From NCBI RefSeq assembly GCF_037935975.1, contig NZ_CP149817.1, positions 3,286,001 through 3,350,000 of the forward strand: DNA of 64,000 bases, given 5' to 3'. Below, in pieces: positions 29,734 through 38,551 of this stretch. The DNA comes from Teredinibacter turnerae. GTDB lineage: Bacteria > Pseudomonadota > Gammaproteobacteria > Pseudomonadales > Cellvibrionaceae. The translations under genes were made by a program, and so were the position numbers. Numbering within the stretch: position 1 is the stretch's first letter; the number at the start of each line of letters is the position of its first letter. The notes under the pieces are model-generated. The model was given only the letters and a program-made list of their open reading frames with translations, had not been told where the DNA came from and ran no database searches.

Positions 29734-31059
29734 CTACACATGCTCGCCGCTTTCGTGCGGGGCAAAAAACAGGAGTGGATTTTCCTTTTTAAAAGCGAGC
29801 TCTTCGCTGCGATTAAAGTGAGCGCGGATAAACTCTGCTATACGCGGCTGGATCTCGTTGCGGAATCGACTCCCGCTAAATACACCATAGTGGCCCACAC
29901 CAGGCTGTACGTAGTCGGTCTGCATGGATTGCGGAATATTCGGGCAAAGCGTGTGCGCGGCCTGGGTTTGTCCAATGCCGGAGATATCGTCTTTTTCACC
30001 TTCCACAGTCATCAACGCTACCTTTGTGATAGTGGCAGGATCAACCAAATGCCCCCGGTGGCGCAAAGTGCCCTTGGCCAGGCAATGATCCTGAAATACT
30101 ACCCTGATGGTTTGCAGATAAAACTCCTCGGTTAAGTCCAGCACTGCCAAGTATTCGTCGTAAAACTCCCTGTGCTTATGCACGCTGTCGCAATCGCCTT
30201 CCACCAGGTGCTCGAAGTAATTGCGGTGCGCCATCACGTGGCGCTCCTGGTTCATGGTAATAAAACCGCTGAGCTGCAAAAAGCCCGGGTATACTCGCCG
30301 CATGAACCCTTTGTTAGGCCAGGGCACGCTGTAGATCATGTTGTCCCGAAACCAGCCATAGCTTCGCTCAAGCGCTACGTTGTTGGGCAATGTGGGGGAC
30401 TGGCGAGTGTCGATTGGGGAGCCCATAAAAGTCATGGATGCGGGCAAAAACTCGTTATTTTCGGCCGACATTACCGCAACAGCTGCTAACACTGGCGGCC
30501 CGGGCTGGCATATTCCAATCACGTGGGTATCTGGACCAAGAAGCTCGAACATCGCCATGATATAGTCGATGTAGTCGTTAAAATCGAAGCGCCCGTTGCT
30601 TAATGGCACTTCGCGCGCATCAGCCCAATCGGTGACATAGACTTCGTGATCTGGCAAAAAAGCGTCGACTGTACGCCGCAATAGAGTCGCATAATGACCA
30701 GACAGTGGAGCAACCAGAAGAACGCGGGGGTCAGCCCACTTCTTGTTGTCATAGGCTGCGCACATTTGCGAGGAGTCTCGCTGAAAGTGCAGTAAACGAC
30801 AAAAAGGCTGTTCCCATATTACCCGGGTGGACACGTCAACAGTTTCACCATTGACGTCAGTTTTATAGAGTCCCCACTCCGGCTTTTCATAGCGCCGGGT
30901 CGCCACTTCAAAAAGGTCGCAAGCGGCTGCCATTGTTCGTCCTGCCCAGGTATAGGATGCAGGGTTGAGTGGGCTTTCGAGATAGCGCTTACTGGCACCG
31001 ACGATCTCGCGCCAGGGAGCTAGCGCAGCGTGATTGACTTCGTAGGCGTGATATAACAT
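29734..31059 (-). CDS. phaZ: Intracellular polyhydroxyalkanoate depolymerase (PhaZ)
   Basis: A 441-residue alpha/beta hydrolase matching the intracellular PHB depolymerases (PhaZ1 of Ralstonia eutropha type). The nucleophile elbow is GICQPG with Cys184 instead of Ser; Asp357/358 (GEKDDISG) and His390 (GVGHYGVFSG) complete the triad. R. eutropha PhaZ1 uses Cys183, Asp355 and His388, so positions agree closely. ATG 31059 was chosen for its GGAGGG SD; an ATG at 31113 is further upstream. The enzyme mobilises cytoplasmic PHB granules. It follows aguB by 80 bp on the same strand. Confidence 0.9.
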   Translation of the reverse strand: MLYHAYEVNHAALAPWREIVGASKRYLESPLNPASYTWAGRTMAAACDLFEVATRRYEKPEWGLYKTDVNGETVDVSTRVIWEQPFCRLLHFQRDSSQMCAAYDNKKWADPRVLLVAPLSGHYATLLRRTVDAFLPDHEVYVTDWADAREVPLSNGRFDFNDYIDYIMAMFELLGPDTHVIGICQPGPPVLAAVAVMSAENNEFLPASMTFMGSPIDTRQSPTLPNNVALERSYGWFRDNMIYSVPWPNKGFMRRVYPGFLQLSGFITMNQERHVMAHRNYFEHLVEGDCDSVHKHREFYDEYLAVLDLTEEFYLQTIRVVFQDHCLAKGTLRHRGHLVDPATITKVALMTVEGEKDDISGIGQTQAAHTLCPNIPQSMQTDYVQPGVGHYGVFSGSRFRNEIQPRIAEFIRAHFNRSEELAFKKENPLLFFAPHESGEHV

Positions 31060-31139
31060 AAACAACCCTCCGCAATCGGGCGATGGTTTAAGCATATCAC
31101 ACCCATGCTGCACTGCATCATGGAATGTGAAAAACGGCG

Positions 31140-32057
31140 CTATTCGTTGTTATCTAGCCAGCGCCGCGTCAGGTTTCCATAAGCATCGACACGCCGATCG
31201 CGCATAAAAGGCCAAATACGACGTACACTCTCGGACCGCTGTAAACTCACTTCAGCGCAAAATGCCCCTTGCGCCTCGATATTTGGCGTCAAAAGAAACT
31301 CTCCCTGCGGACCGGCAATAAAGCTGCTGCCCCAGAATTCAATGCCATCATCAGCAGTCGACGGGGACGCCTCGAATCCAGTCCGGTTGGCGACCAGAAC
31401 AGGCAGACCATTGGCAATGGCATGGCTTCGCTGGATTGTAATCCAGGAATCCCGCTGCCGCGCTTGTTCGTCTTCGTCGTCATTCGGGTCCCAACCTATG
31501 GCCGTGGGATATATCAGCATATCCGCGCCAGCCAGGGCCATCAGCCGCGCGGCTTCCGGATACCACTGATCCCAACAGACCAGCACACCCAGCTTGCCCA
31601 ACCGGGTTTGCACTGGCCGAAAACCATTGAGTGAATCGGTATTGCCATCGCCAGGCGTAAAGTAAAATTTCTCGTAAAAACCTGGGTCATCCGGGATATG
31701 CATTTTGCGAAAGATACCCGCTCGTCCTCGTTCGCCGTCGAATACCTGTGCGGTATTGTGATACAAACCGGCGGCACGACGCTCGAACCCGGACATGACA
31801 ATCACGATGTCAAGCTCTGCAGCTATATCAGCAACGATCTCAGCGGTGGGACCATCAATATCTTCCGCCAAATCAAAATTGCCGGTGTCTTCCACCTGGC
31901 AAAAATACTGTGTTGCGTGCAACTCCTGGAGCACCACCAGCTCCGCCCCTTGCTCAGCAGCATCGCGGATGTAGTCACAGGTGATCGCCAGGTTTTCGGT
32001 TTTGTTGTTGCCCGGTATCGCTTGTTGAATAACCGCGGCGCTAATAATTTCACTCAT
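31140..32057 (-). CDS. aguB: N-carbamoylputrescine amidase AguB
   Basis: A 305-residue nitrilase-superfamily enzyme converting N-carbamoylputrescine to putrescine, CO2 and ammonia. The catalytic triad is Glu45 (LQELH), Lys118 (RKMHIPDD) and Cys161 (LVCWDQWYPE). It is collinear with Pseudomonas and plant enzymes across its length. It lies 21 bp downstream of aguA; together they make putrescine from agmatine. Confidence 0.95.
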   Translation of the reverse strand: MSEIISAAVIQQAIPGNNKTENLAITCDYIRDAAEQGAELVVLQELHATQYFCQVEDTGNFDLAEDIDGPTAEIVADIAAELDIVIVMSGFERRAAGLYHNTAQVFDGERGRAGIFRKMHIPDDPGFYEKFYFTPGDGNTDSLNGFRPVQTRLGKLGVLVCWDQWYPEAARLMALAGADMLIYPTAIGWDPNDDEDEQARQRDSWITIQRSHAIANGLPVLVANRTGFEASPSTADDGIEFWGSSFIAGPQGEFLLTPNIEAQGAFCAEVSLQRSESVRRIWPFMRDRRVDAYGNLTRRWLDNNE

Positions 32058-32078
32058 AACAACGACTCAAGCTGGTTT

Positions 32079-33098
32079 TTACGCAATTTGCATGGTGGCG
32101 CAATGGAGGCTGCCGTGCTGCTCAACGAGCGCAGAGCAATCCACCGGCACCACCTGAAACTGAGGTAATAATTCGCGCAGAATGGCTGTTGCGCGTTCGT
32201 CTTCTTCCGCCCCATAGACTGGTAGCAACAAGGTGCGATTACAAATTAAAAAATTGGCGTAGGTCGCCGGCAACAGACGCTGGTCAACACGGCTTCGCAC
32301 TTGCGGTACCGGTAGTTCAACCAGCTGCCAGTGATTTCTTTGGCAGATCGAACTGAGCTGCGAATATAGTGACTCAAGCTGCTCAGCGTCCGGATGCTGC
32401 GGGTTGCGGCCGCAGGCAACTATCACATCGTCGGCAACAAAACGTGCAATAGTATCAATGTGCCCGTCGGTATCGTCACCGGTAAGGTTGATATTGCTTA
32501 CCCACTCGATACGTTGGAGCCCAAACCGTTTTTTCAGTTCAGTCTCCAGCTCTGCGCGCGTTTTAGCTCCGTTGCGATGATCATCCACAATACAATCCGC
32601 ATTCGCTAACAGTACCCCCTGCCCGTTCACCTCAAGCGCGCCGCCCTCCACTACGAGGTCGTAGCTGGTTACCGTGGAACCTAACCATGGCGCCAACTTG
32701 CCAGCAGCGAGATTGTCCTGAATGCAATTGTACTTGCCGCCCCAACCGTTAAAAGTACACGTGAGATAGGAGGCGCGACCACCGCAAGAACTGCTTAGTG
32801 GCCCGTAGTCGCGTGTCCAGGTATCGTCGTAACCCACCGAGTCGATCAAGGTCAAACGCGCCCGCGATTCTCCATCGAGCGCCAGCGATTCAGCCCAGCC
32901 CTTGGAGCGGGAATCGGGCTTCACCAACATCAGCAATTGAATATTTTTGTCCTGCGCGAGCAAGGATTCAACAATGTTCCCGTAGCAATCGAGCACGCCA
33001 TCGAGCACATAATCCCAATCACTCCCCGCGTACGGAAGCGCCATCAGCACAGTAGAAACTGGCCCGTATTCCGGGGCCAGTTGAAAAGAAGAAATCAT
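32079..33098 (-). CDS. aguA: Agmatine deiminase AguA
   Basis: A 339-residue guanidino-modifying enzyme hydrolysing agmatine to N-carbamoylputrescine. Motifs: DDTWTRDYGP (about 90-99), VVEGGALEVNGQG, NLTGDDTDGHIDTIARF and the C-terminal catalytic-Cys motif GSLHCATMQ (Cys ~335). It begins 15 bp after the ccmG stop with no terminator between, so it probably shares the ccm transcript, and is followed by aguB. Confidence 0.94.
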   Translation of the reverse strand: MISSFQLAPEYGPVSTVLMALPYAGSDWDYVLDGVLDCYGNIVESLLAQDKNIQLLMLVKPDSRSKGWAESLALDGESRARLTLIDSVGYDDTWTRDYGPLSSSCGGRASYLTCTFNGWGGKYNCIQDNLAAGKLAPWLGSTVTSYDLVVEGGALEVNGQGVLLANADCIVDDHRNGAKTRAELETELKKRFGLQRIEWVSNINLTGDDTDGHIDTIARFVADDVIVACGRNPQHPDAEQLESLYSQLSSICQRNHWQLVELPVPQVRSRVDQRLLPATYANFLICNRTLLLPVYGAEEDERATAILRELLPQFQVVPVDCSALVEQHGSLHCATMQIA

Positions 33099-33113
33099 GA
33101 AAAAGATCGCGAA

Positions 33114-33635
33114 CTAGGGTTGGTTAAAAATGGGCGCCAGTTTGGAGCGCCACACACGTTCATCCACGACGCCTACATGGCGATATTGAATGATGCCGTT
33201 TTTATCGACCAGAAAGGTTTCTGGTGCGCCGTAAACACCAAGATCAAGCCCGAGCGAGCCGTCGCGATCTGCAATTACCGATTCATACGGATTGCCAAAG
33301 TGTGACAACCACTCCAGCGCCGCGTCGTCTTCATCTTTGTAATCCAGGCCAACTATACGTACGCCCTGCTCTGCCAGCTTGTTGAGATAGGGATGTTCGA
33401 TCCGACAAGACGGGCACCAGGTCGCCCATACATTGAGTAGATAGGGTTCGCCTTGCAAGCTGACATTGGTCACTGACGGTTCTTGTTCACCGACAACAGG
33501 CAACGAAAAATCTGGCACCGGTTTGCCGACCAAAGCGGACGGCAGATGACCTGGGTCCAGCGAGAGCCCGCGCAACAAGAACAGCGCGAGCACCGCAAAA
33601 ATAACCAGCGGGATAAAGAGTTTTAATCGTTTCAC
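33114..33635 (-). CDS. ccmG: Cytochrome c maturation thioredoxin CcmG (DsbE)
   Basis: A 173-residue periplasmic thioredoxin anchored by an N-terminal helix (residues ~7-24). The active site is WATWCPSCRIEHP, and the family PSALVGKPVPDFSLP motif is present. It keeps the apocytochrome haem-binding cysteines reduced. It overlaps the ccmF stop by four bases. Confidence 0.95.
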   Translation of the reverse strand: MKRLKLFIPLVIFAVLALFLLRGLSLDPGHLPSALVGKPVPDFSLPVVGEQEPSVTNVSLQGEPYLLNVWATWCPSCRIEHPYLNKLAEQGVRIVGLDYKDEDDAALEWLSHFGNPYESVIADRDGSLGLDLGVYGAPETFLVDKNGIIQYRHVGVVDERVWRSKLAPIFNQP

Positions 33636-35665
33636 TGGGAGGCGACTCCATCCGTCATGGCAGTGGCAGGCTGACCCTCCCCCTGCGCGTCTTCTAGATT
33701 TTCATCCGCATCCGCCGCTTGCTCGCGAACCGACTGACGGGCGCGATAGCGTTTATCTGCCATGGCAATACCCCCTCCGAGCGCCATCAGAATGGCGCCC
33801 AGCCAAATCCAGCGCACGACGGGTTTAAAGTGGATGCGAATTGCCCAGTCGGTGTTATCCAGTTGCTCGCCCAGAGCCACATAGATATCCCGCGTAAAGC
33901 CTGCATCTATATCCGCCTCGGTCATAACATTACCGCCGGAAAAATAGCGGCGTTTTTCTGGGCGTAAACGCGACACTTCCTTGCCATGTTTGCGCACAAT
34001 GATCTCACCCACATCGGCAAAATAATTTGCGCCTTTCACTCGTGTCACATCCAGTAGCTCGTATTCATAACCGGCAGCGAATACTGAATCACCAATCGCA
34101 ATTCGAACATCCCGCTGATCACTATAGATCGTATTCAGGCTGGCGCCCATCAAGCTGAACGCGAAACCAATGTGGGCAATCAACATACCGTAGTAACTGG
34201 GTGTCAGCTTGCTCAGGCCCGCGGTAAATCTCGGGGCATGACGAATTTTACGTTTTAAATCCGCCAAAGACGCGAAAATGACCCAGCTACCCAAGCTAAT
34301 GCTTATGGCTGCAGCAATAGAATAATCCCCTTCGATCACCCCAGGAATAAAACTGCCCAACCACAAAGCGCCAATGATGGGCACGGTTTGCCAAGGCCGA
34401 ATCTTTCCGTAGTCGGTCTTTTTCCAGTTGAGCATAATGCCAATGCCCAGGAGCAAAGCAACTACCGCCATCAGTTTCACAAAGAAAAAATTAAACCAGG
34501 GTTCGCCTACGGAAATTTTGCCTAGGTTCAACGCATCGGAAATGATTGGATACACCGTGCCCAAGAGCACAAACAGGGTCGCGATGAAAAACAATATCGT
34601 GTTGGCCAGCAGAAACGCTTCGCGGGACAGAAAGTCGAAGCCGGAGATGCTTCTCACCACTTGCGCGCGAACAGCGAAAAGAGTTAACGAGCCGCCCACC
34701 ACTATTCCCAGGAACGCCAGAATAAACACCCCACGGGTTGGGTCCGATGCAAACGCATGGACAGATGTAATTACACCTGAGCGCACCAGGAATGTCCCCA
34801 GCAGGCTAAGTGAAAAACTGAAAATCGCGAGTAAAAGGGTCCAGTTTTTATAGACGCCCCGCTTTTCTGTCATCGCTAGAGAATGGATTAGCGCGGTCCC
34901 GACTAACCATGGCAGTAAGGACGCATTCTCTACCGGGTCCCAAAACCACCAGCCGCCCCAGCCCAATTCGTAGTACGCCCACCAGCTGCCCAACGCAATC
35001 CCCAGGCTCAGAAAACACCAAGCCGCGTTAGTCCAGGGTCGCGACCAACGCGCCCAGGCTGCGTCCATCCGCCCGGATAGAAGCGCCGCGATCGCAAACG
35101 CAAACACGACGGAAAATCCCACATACCCCATATACAACATCGGCGGATGAATAATCAGACCAGGGTCTTGCAAGAGCGGATTCAAATCGGAGCCGTCACT
35201 TGGAATATTTGGCAAAATGCGCTCAAACGGGTTCGACGTGGCGATAGTGAACAGGAGAAAGCCGACCGCAATCATCCCCATCACGGAAAGCACTCGCGCG
35301 AGCACATCAATTGGCAATCCGCGGGAAAATACGCTCACTGCTAGTGTCCAGCTCGCGAGGATAAACACCCACAGCAACAGCGAACCTTCGTGCCCGCCCC
35401 AGACTGCGCTCAACTTGTACTGAACGGGCAACACCAGGTTCGATTGCCGGGCGACGTAAGCGACCGAGAAATCGTCTGTGTAAAACGCGTACGCGAGAAT
35501 GGCAAATGCGAGCGCAACAAACACGAACATGCCGACACTGAGCGACCGCGCAGACAGCATCCACACCAATCGGCCGTTAAAACTCCCCGCCATGGGCACA
35601 ACCGAAAGACAAGTGGCGAGAAGCAGCGCAATAATAAGGGACAGTTGGCCAAACTCAGGAATCAT
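33632..35665 (-). CDS. ccmF: Cytochrome c haem lyase subunit CcmF
   Basis: A 677-residue multi-spanning membrane protein with the WWD haem-handling motif GWGGWWFWDPVENASLLPWL and about 15 membrane helices. It ligates haem from CcmE to apocytochrome. Its start overlaps the end of ccmE (35655) by 11 bases, consistent with translational coupling. Confidence 0.96.
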   Translation of the reverse strand: MIPEFGQLSLIIALLLATCLSVVPMAGSFNGRLVWMLSARSLSVGMFVFVALAFAILAYAFYTDDFSVAYVARQSNLVLPVQYKLSAVWGGHEGSLLLWVFILASWTLAVSVFSRGLPIDVLARVLSVMGMIAVGFLLFTIATSNPFERILPNIPSDGSDLNPLLQDPGLIIHPPMLYMGYVGFSVVFAFAIAALLSGRMDAAWARWSRPWTNAAWCFLSLGIALGSWWAYYELGWGGWWFWDPVENASLLPWLVGTALIHSLAMTEKRGVYKNWTLLLAIFSFSLSLLGTFLVRSGVITSVHAFASDPTRGVFILAFLGIVVGGSLTLFAVRAQVVRSISGFDFLSREAFLLANTILFFIATLFVLLGTVYPIISDALNLGKISVGEPWFNFFFVKLMAVVALLLGIGIMLNWKKTDYGKIRPWQTVPIIGALWLGSFIPGVIEGDYSIAAAISISLGSWVIFASLADLKRKIRHAPRFTAGLSKLTPSYYGMLIAHIGFAFSLMGASLNTIYSDQRDVRIAIGDSVFAAGYEYELLDVTRVKGANYFADVGEIIVRKHGKEVSRLRPEKRRYFSGGNVMTEADIDAGFTRDIYVALGEQLDNTDWAIRIHFKPVVRWIWLGAILMALGGGIAMADKRYRARQSVREQAADADENLEDAQGEGQPATAMTDGVASQ

Positions 35666-36122
35666 AGCTAATGCCTTTGCAGGTTTTCATATGCTCGGCG
35701 CCATCGGTAGTTACCGTGTCAGCGACTTCAGGCGGCATGTAATTTTCGTCGTGTTTGGCGAGAACTTTGGTCGCCACAAATACGCCGTCGTTATCCAGCA
35801 TACCCGTAAGAACGACTGCTTCGCCTTCGGCAAACAGATCGGGCAAGATACCATCATAGGTGACCGACAACTCGGAGACGCCGTCGGTTACGTCAAAATC
35901 AATTTCTAAGTTATCTTTTGCTCTTGTCACTGTGCCTGGCACCACACAGCCGCCTGCACGAATGGTTCTACCCGACGGCGCTTCGCCATTGACTATTTTC
36001 GTTGGCGGATAAAACAGGTTGATGTTCTCGTTAAGTGCATAGAGCGTGAGACTGACGCCAACACTGCTCACTAACACTACAAATAACACCAGAATCAGCC
36101 GTTGTTTTCGTTTTGGATGCAT
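35655..36122 (-). CDS. ccmE: Haem chaperone CcmE
   Basis: A 155-residue periplasmic haem chaperone. ATG 36122 was chosen to match the family N-terminus (MHPKRKQRLILVL); an upstream ATG at 36257 lies within ccmD. It has one membrane helix and an OB-fold with the haem-binding His in VLAKHDENYMPPEV, which matches the E. coli His130 motif. Confidence 0.95.
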   Translation of the reverse strand: MHPKRKQRLILVLFVVLVSSVGVSLTLYALNENINLFYPPTKIVNGEAPSGRTIRAGGCVVPGTVTRAKDNLEIDFDVTDGVSELSVTYDGILPDLFAEGEAVVLTGMLDNDGVFVATKVLAKHDENYMPPEVADTVTTDGAEHMKTCKGISYDS

Positions 36123-36129
36123 GACGTCC

Positions 36130-36327
36130 TCAAGAGTGTATACGTTTTTGCAAGGCGCGTTGCTGCGCAAGGAAGCGGCGCTTCGCCATATAGGGGCCCA
36201 GCGCCAGGTAAGCAATTCCGGCCAGCGTGATAACGTAACTCGCCCACACAAAAGCACCGTGTCCGCTCATGGCGAACATGTCAGCGAGCGATGAAAATTG
36301 AAACTTCAGTAACATTTGCGATTCCAT
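36130..36327 (-). CDS. ccmD: Haem exporter accessory protein CcmD
   Basis: A 65-residue single-helix membrane protein with the CcmD pattern: FAMSGHGAFVWASYVITLAGIAYLAL followed by a basic tail RRFLAQQRALQKR. A second ATG at 36315 is a possible start. It lies between ccmC and ccmE, as in other System I operons, and releases haem-loaded CcmE from CcmABC. Confidence 0.92.
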   Translation of the reverse strand: MESQMLLKFQFSSLADMFAMSGHGAFVWASYVITLAGIAYLALGPYMAKRRFLAQQRALQKRIHS

Positions 36328-36349
36328 CTGGTTGAACGCGTCAGACGCA

Positions 36350-37093
36350 TTATGTTGCTAGATTGACCAGTTCCTGAACCCAGCGGGTACGTTTTTCCCG
36401 CTGTAAAATTTCCAGGCGCACACGTTCCAGCAGAAGCCAGGCATAAGTCAAATAAAAGCTGACAATCATCCAAATTAGCGGGTAAGCCATGCTCGGGTGG
36501 ATGCTGGAGTTACCGGTCAGTTTCAGTGTTGCTGGCTGGTGAAGCGTGAACCACCAGTCCACCGATTTATAAATAATCGGCACATTGATCATGCCCACTA
36601 GTGCGAGGATCGCACTGGTTTTGTCGGCGCTCTCCTGGTTTTCATAGGCTTCCTGCAAGGCGATCATGCCGAGATACAGGAAAAACAACACCAGCATAGA
36701 GGTTATACGTGCGTCCCAAACCCACCAGGCCCCCCAGGTGGGTTTGCCCCAGATTGCACCAGTCACCAGCGATATAAACGTGAGCACGGCGCCCACAGGG
36801 GCTGCCGCTTTCATCACCATAAAGGATAGTTTGATCCGCCATATCAAACCAATGGCGCCGCTGATCGCCATCACATAATAGCCAGCCAACGCCAGAAACG
36901 ACGCGGGCACGTGGATATAGATAATGCGGTAGCTATTGCCCTGCTGCGAATGAATAGGAGCGAAGCACAGGCCCCATGCCGAACCGATAACCAGCATTAG
37001 CACTGCTGCCGAGGCAAGCCAGGGCAACCACGGTCCGGTTTTCTCATAAAACCAACGGGGAGAGCTCCAGCGATGGAACCATTGCCAATTCAA
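36350..37093 (-). CDS. ccmC: Haem transporter subunit CcmC
   Basis: A 247-residue, six-helix inner-membrane protein with the WWD-type motif WGAWWVWDARITSMLVL and conserved periplasmic histidines. It loads haem onto CcmE. Confidence 0.96.
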   Translation of the reverse strand: MNWQWFHRWSSPRWFYEKTGPWLPWLASAAVLMLVIGSAWGLCFAPIHSQQGNSYRIIYIHVPASFLALAGYYVMAISGAIGLIWRIKLSFMVMKAAAPVGAVLTFISLVTGAIWGKPTWGAWWVWDARITSMLVLFFLYLGMIALQEAYENQESADKTSAILALVGMINVPIIYKSVDWWFTLHQPATLKLTGNSSIHPSMAYPLIWMIVSFYLTYAWLLLERVRLEILQREKRTRWVQELVNLAT

Positions 37094-37115
37094 AGGTAAA
37101 TCCTCTTAGTCGTCA

Positions 37116-37805
37116 TTATTGGTTTAACCCGATTCTAAGTGCGCCAGCCGCCGCAAGCGGCGCCAGCAAGAGCGCACCAGCAAAATACGCCCCCAGTACC
37201 GCCAGCTGTCCACTAAAAGCAAAGCCTTCAATAGCGTTTCGCACCGCACCCGTACCAAAAATGAGTACAGGTACGTAGAGTGGCATAATAATCAGCGATA
37301 ACAATAACCCACCGCGCCGCAGTGCAACGGTCAAGGCGGCGCCAATAGAACCCACCAGACTGAGCGAACCGGAGCCGAGCAGCAAGCTGGCAATCAGCGG
37401 CCCGAAGCCCGCGTCAGGCAGTGCCATCATTACGCCGAGCAGAGGCGCCAACAGTGTCAGAGGCAAACCGGTAATCAACCAGTGGACAAGTGCTTTCACC
37501 ATCACTAACCAGTACAACGGCTGCCCACTGATCGCCATCTGCTCAAGCGAACCGTCCTCGAAATCACCTTTAAACAGACGGTCCAGTGAGAGCAAGGTCG
37601 CCAGCAGCGCAAGAATCCAGATCATCCCTGGTGCAATGGGCGCAAGTACTGCAGCCTCGGGGCTAATGCCCAGGGGCACAAACACCAGTACAGACAGAAA
37701 AAAAATCGCGGGGTTCGCGATATCACCCCGATTGCGAAATGCCAACAATAAGTCGCGTTTTACACTTGCTAGGAGCAGTGTGCCCAGGCCCGGCAACTGG
37801 ATCAT
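37116..37805 (-). CDS. ccmB: Haem exporter permease CcmB
   Basis: A 229-residue, six-helix ABC permease with the CcmB signatures KRDLLLAFRNRGDIANPAIFF and SLDRLFKGDFEDGSLEQM. It forms the CcmAB transporter; the start overlaps the ccmA stop by four bases. Confidence 0.96.
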   Translation of the reverse strand: MIQLPGLGTLLLASVKRDLLLAFRNRGDIANPAIFFLSVLVFVPLGISPEAAVLAPIAPGMIWILALLATLLSLDRLFKGDFEDGSLEQMAISGQPLYWLVMVKALVHWLITGLPLTLLAPLLGVMMALPDAGFGPLIASLLLGSGSLSLVGSIGAALTVALRRGGLLLSLIIMPLYVPVLIFGTGAVRNAIEGFAFSGQLAVLGAYFAGALLLAPLAAAGALRIGLNQ

Positions 37806-38503
37806 GCGACCTCCACAGGTGCGGGCGGAAAATCGGCGAGATCCAACACCCGGAAGTGGTTAATCGCCTGCAATGGCTGATGCGTCGTCAGCAGCACAAT
37901 GCCGCCACGCGCCGCGTGTTGCGCCACTACACCTTCCAGTTCCGCGACGCCTGCGCGATCAATCGCGGTAAAGGGCTCATCCAGCAGCCACAAAGGTGCC
38001 TCACTGATATACAAACGCGCGAGCGCAACTCGCCGGTGCTGACCGGCAGACATCTGACTGCAGAGCACATCTTCGTAACCGCCAAGCCCAACGCTGGCAA
38101 GAGCAGAAGTTAACATACCGCGATCAGGTAAATTATCGTGGGTTGGGCTTTTGCGTCCATTTAAACCAAAATACCAGCTTAAATTTTCCAGTGCTGTTAA
38201 TGACAGATTAACCGCCGGGTGGTGCCCCAGATACAGCAAGTTTTCCCGTAGACTGGCCGAATTCAAACGCCACAGCACGTCACCCCGGGTTGCTGGCAGT
38301 GTGCCTATGATAATTTTCAGGAGCGTCGTTTTACCGCGGCCATTCGCTCCTGTAACTTGCACGATGTCGCCGGCAAAGAAGTCTGCGTTCAACGACTGGA
38401 ACAAGACTCGCTCATCGCGTTCACAGGTAAGATTAACTAGCGAAAGGCCTTGTTGTTGGTTATTTTCTGCTGCCGCCAATGTTACTGAACCCGGTAAACA
38501 CAT
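37802..38503 (-). CDS. ccmA: Haem exporter ATPase CcmA
   Basis: An ABC ATPase of about 233 residues with Walker A (TGANGRGKTTLL), signature MSAGQHRRVALARL and Walker B (LWLLDEPFTAID). The family core begins at LSLVNLTCERDERVLF, so the N-terminus is about 18 residues longer than usual from ATG 38503, and longer still from ATG 38545. A TATAAT 13 bp upstream would leave only a very short leader for 38503. The true start is uncertain. It opens the operon ccmABCDEFG. Confidence 0.9.
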   Translation of the reverse strand: MCLPGSVTLAAAENNQQQGLSLVNLTCERDERVLFQSLNADFFAGDIVQVTGANGRGKTTLLKIIIGTLPATRGDVLWRLNSASLRENLLYLGHHPAVNLSLTALENLSWYFGLNGRKSPTHDNLPDRGMLTSALASVGLGGYEDVLCSQMSAGQHRRVALARLYISEAPLWLLDEPFTAIDRAGVAELEGVVAQHAARGGIVLLTTHQPLQAINHFRVLDLADFPPAPVEVA

Positions 38504-38515
38504 GTAAGGGACGCT

Positions 38516-38521
38516 ATTATA
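38516..38521 (-). promoter_or_regulatory. Candidate -10 element for the ccm operon
   Basis: A perfect TATAAT on the minus strand; the -35 at 17-bp spacing (TGAAAA) is weak. Transcription would start near 38509, almost at the ccmA ATG. It lies in the narrow divergent gap shared with the FliK-like gene. Confidence 0.4.
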
Positions 38522-38551
38522 AGTAGGAATCCGCTTAATTTTCATTAGTTT

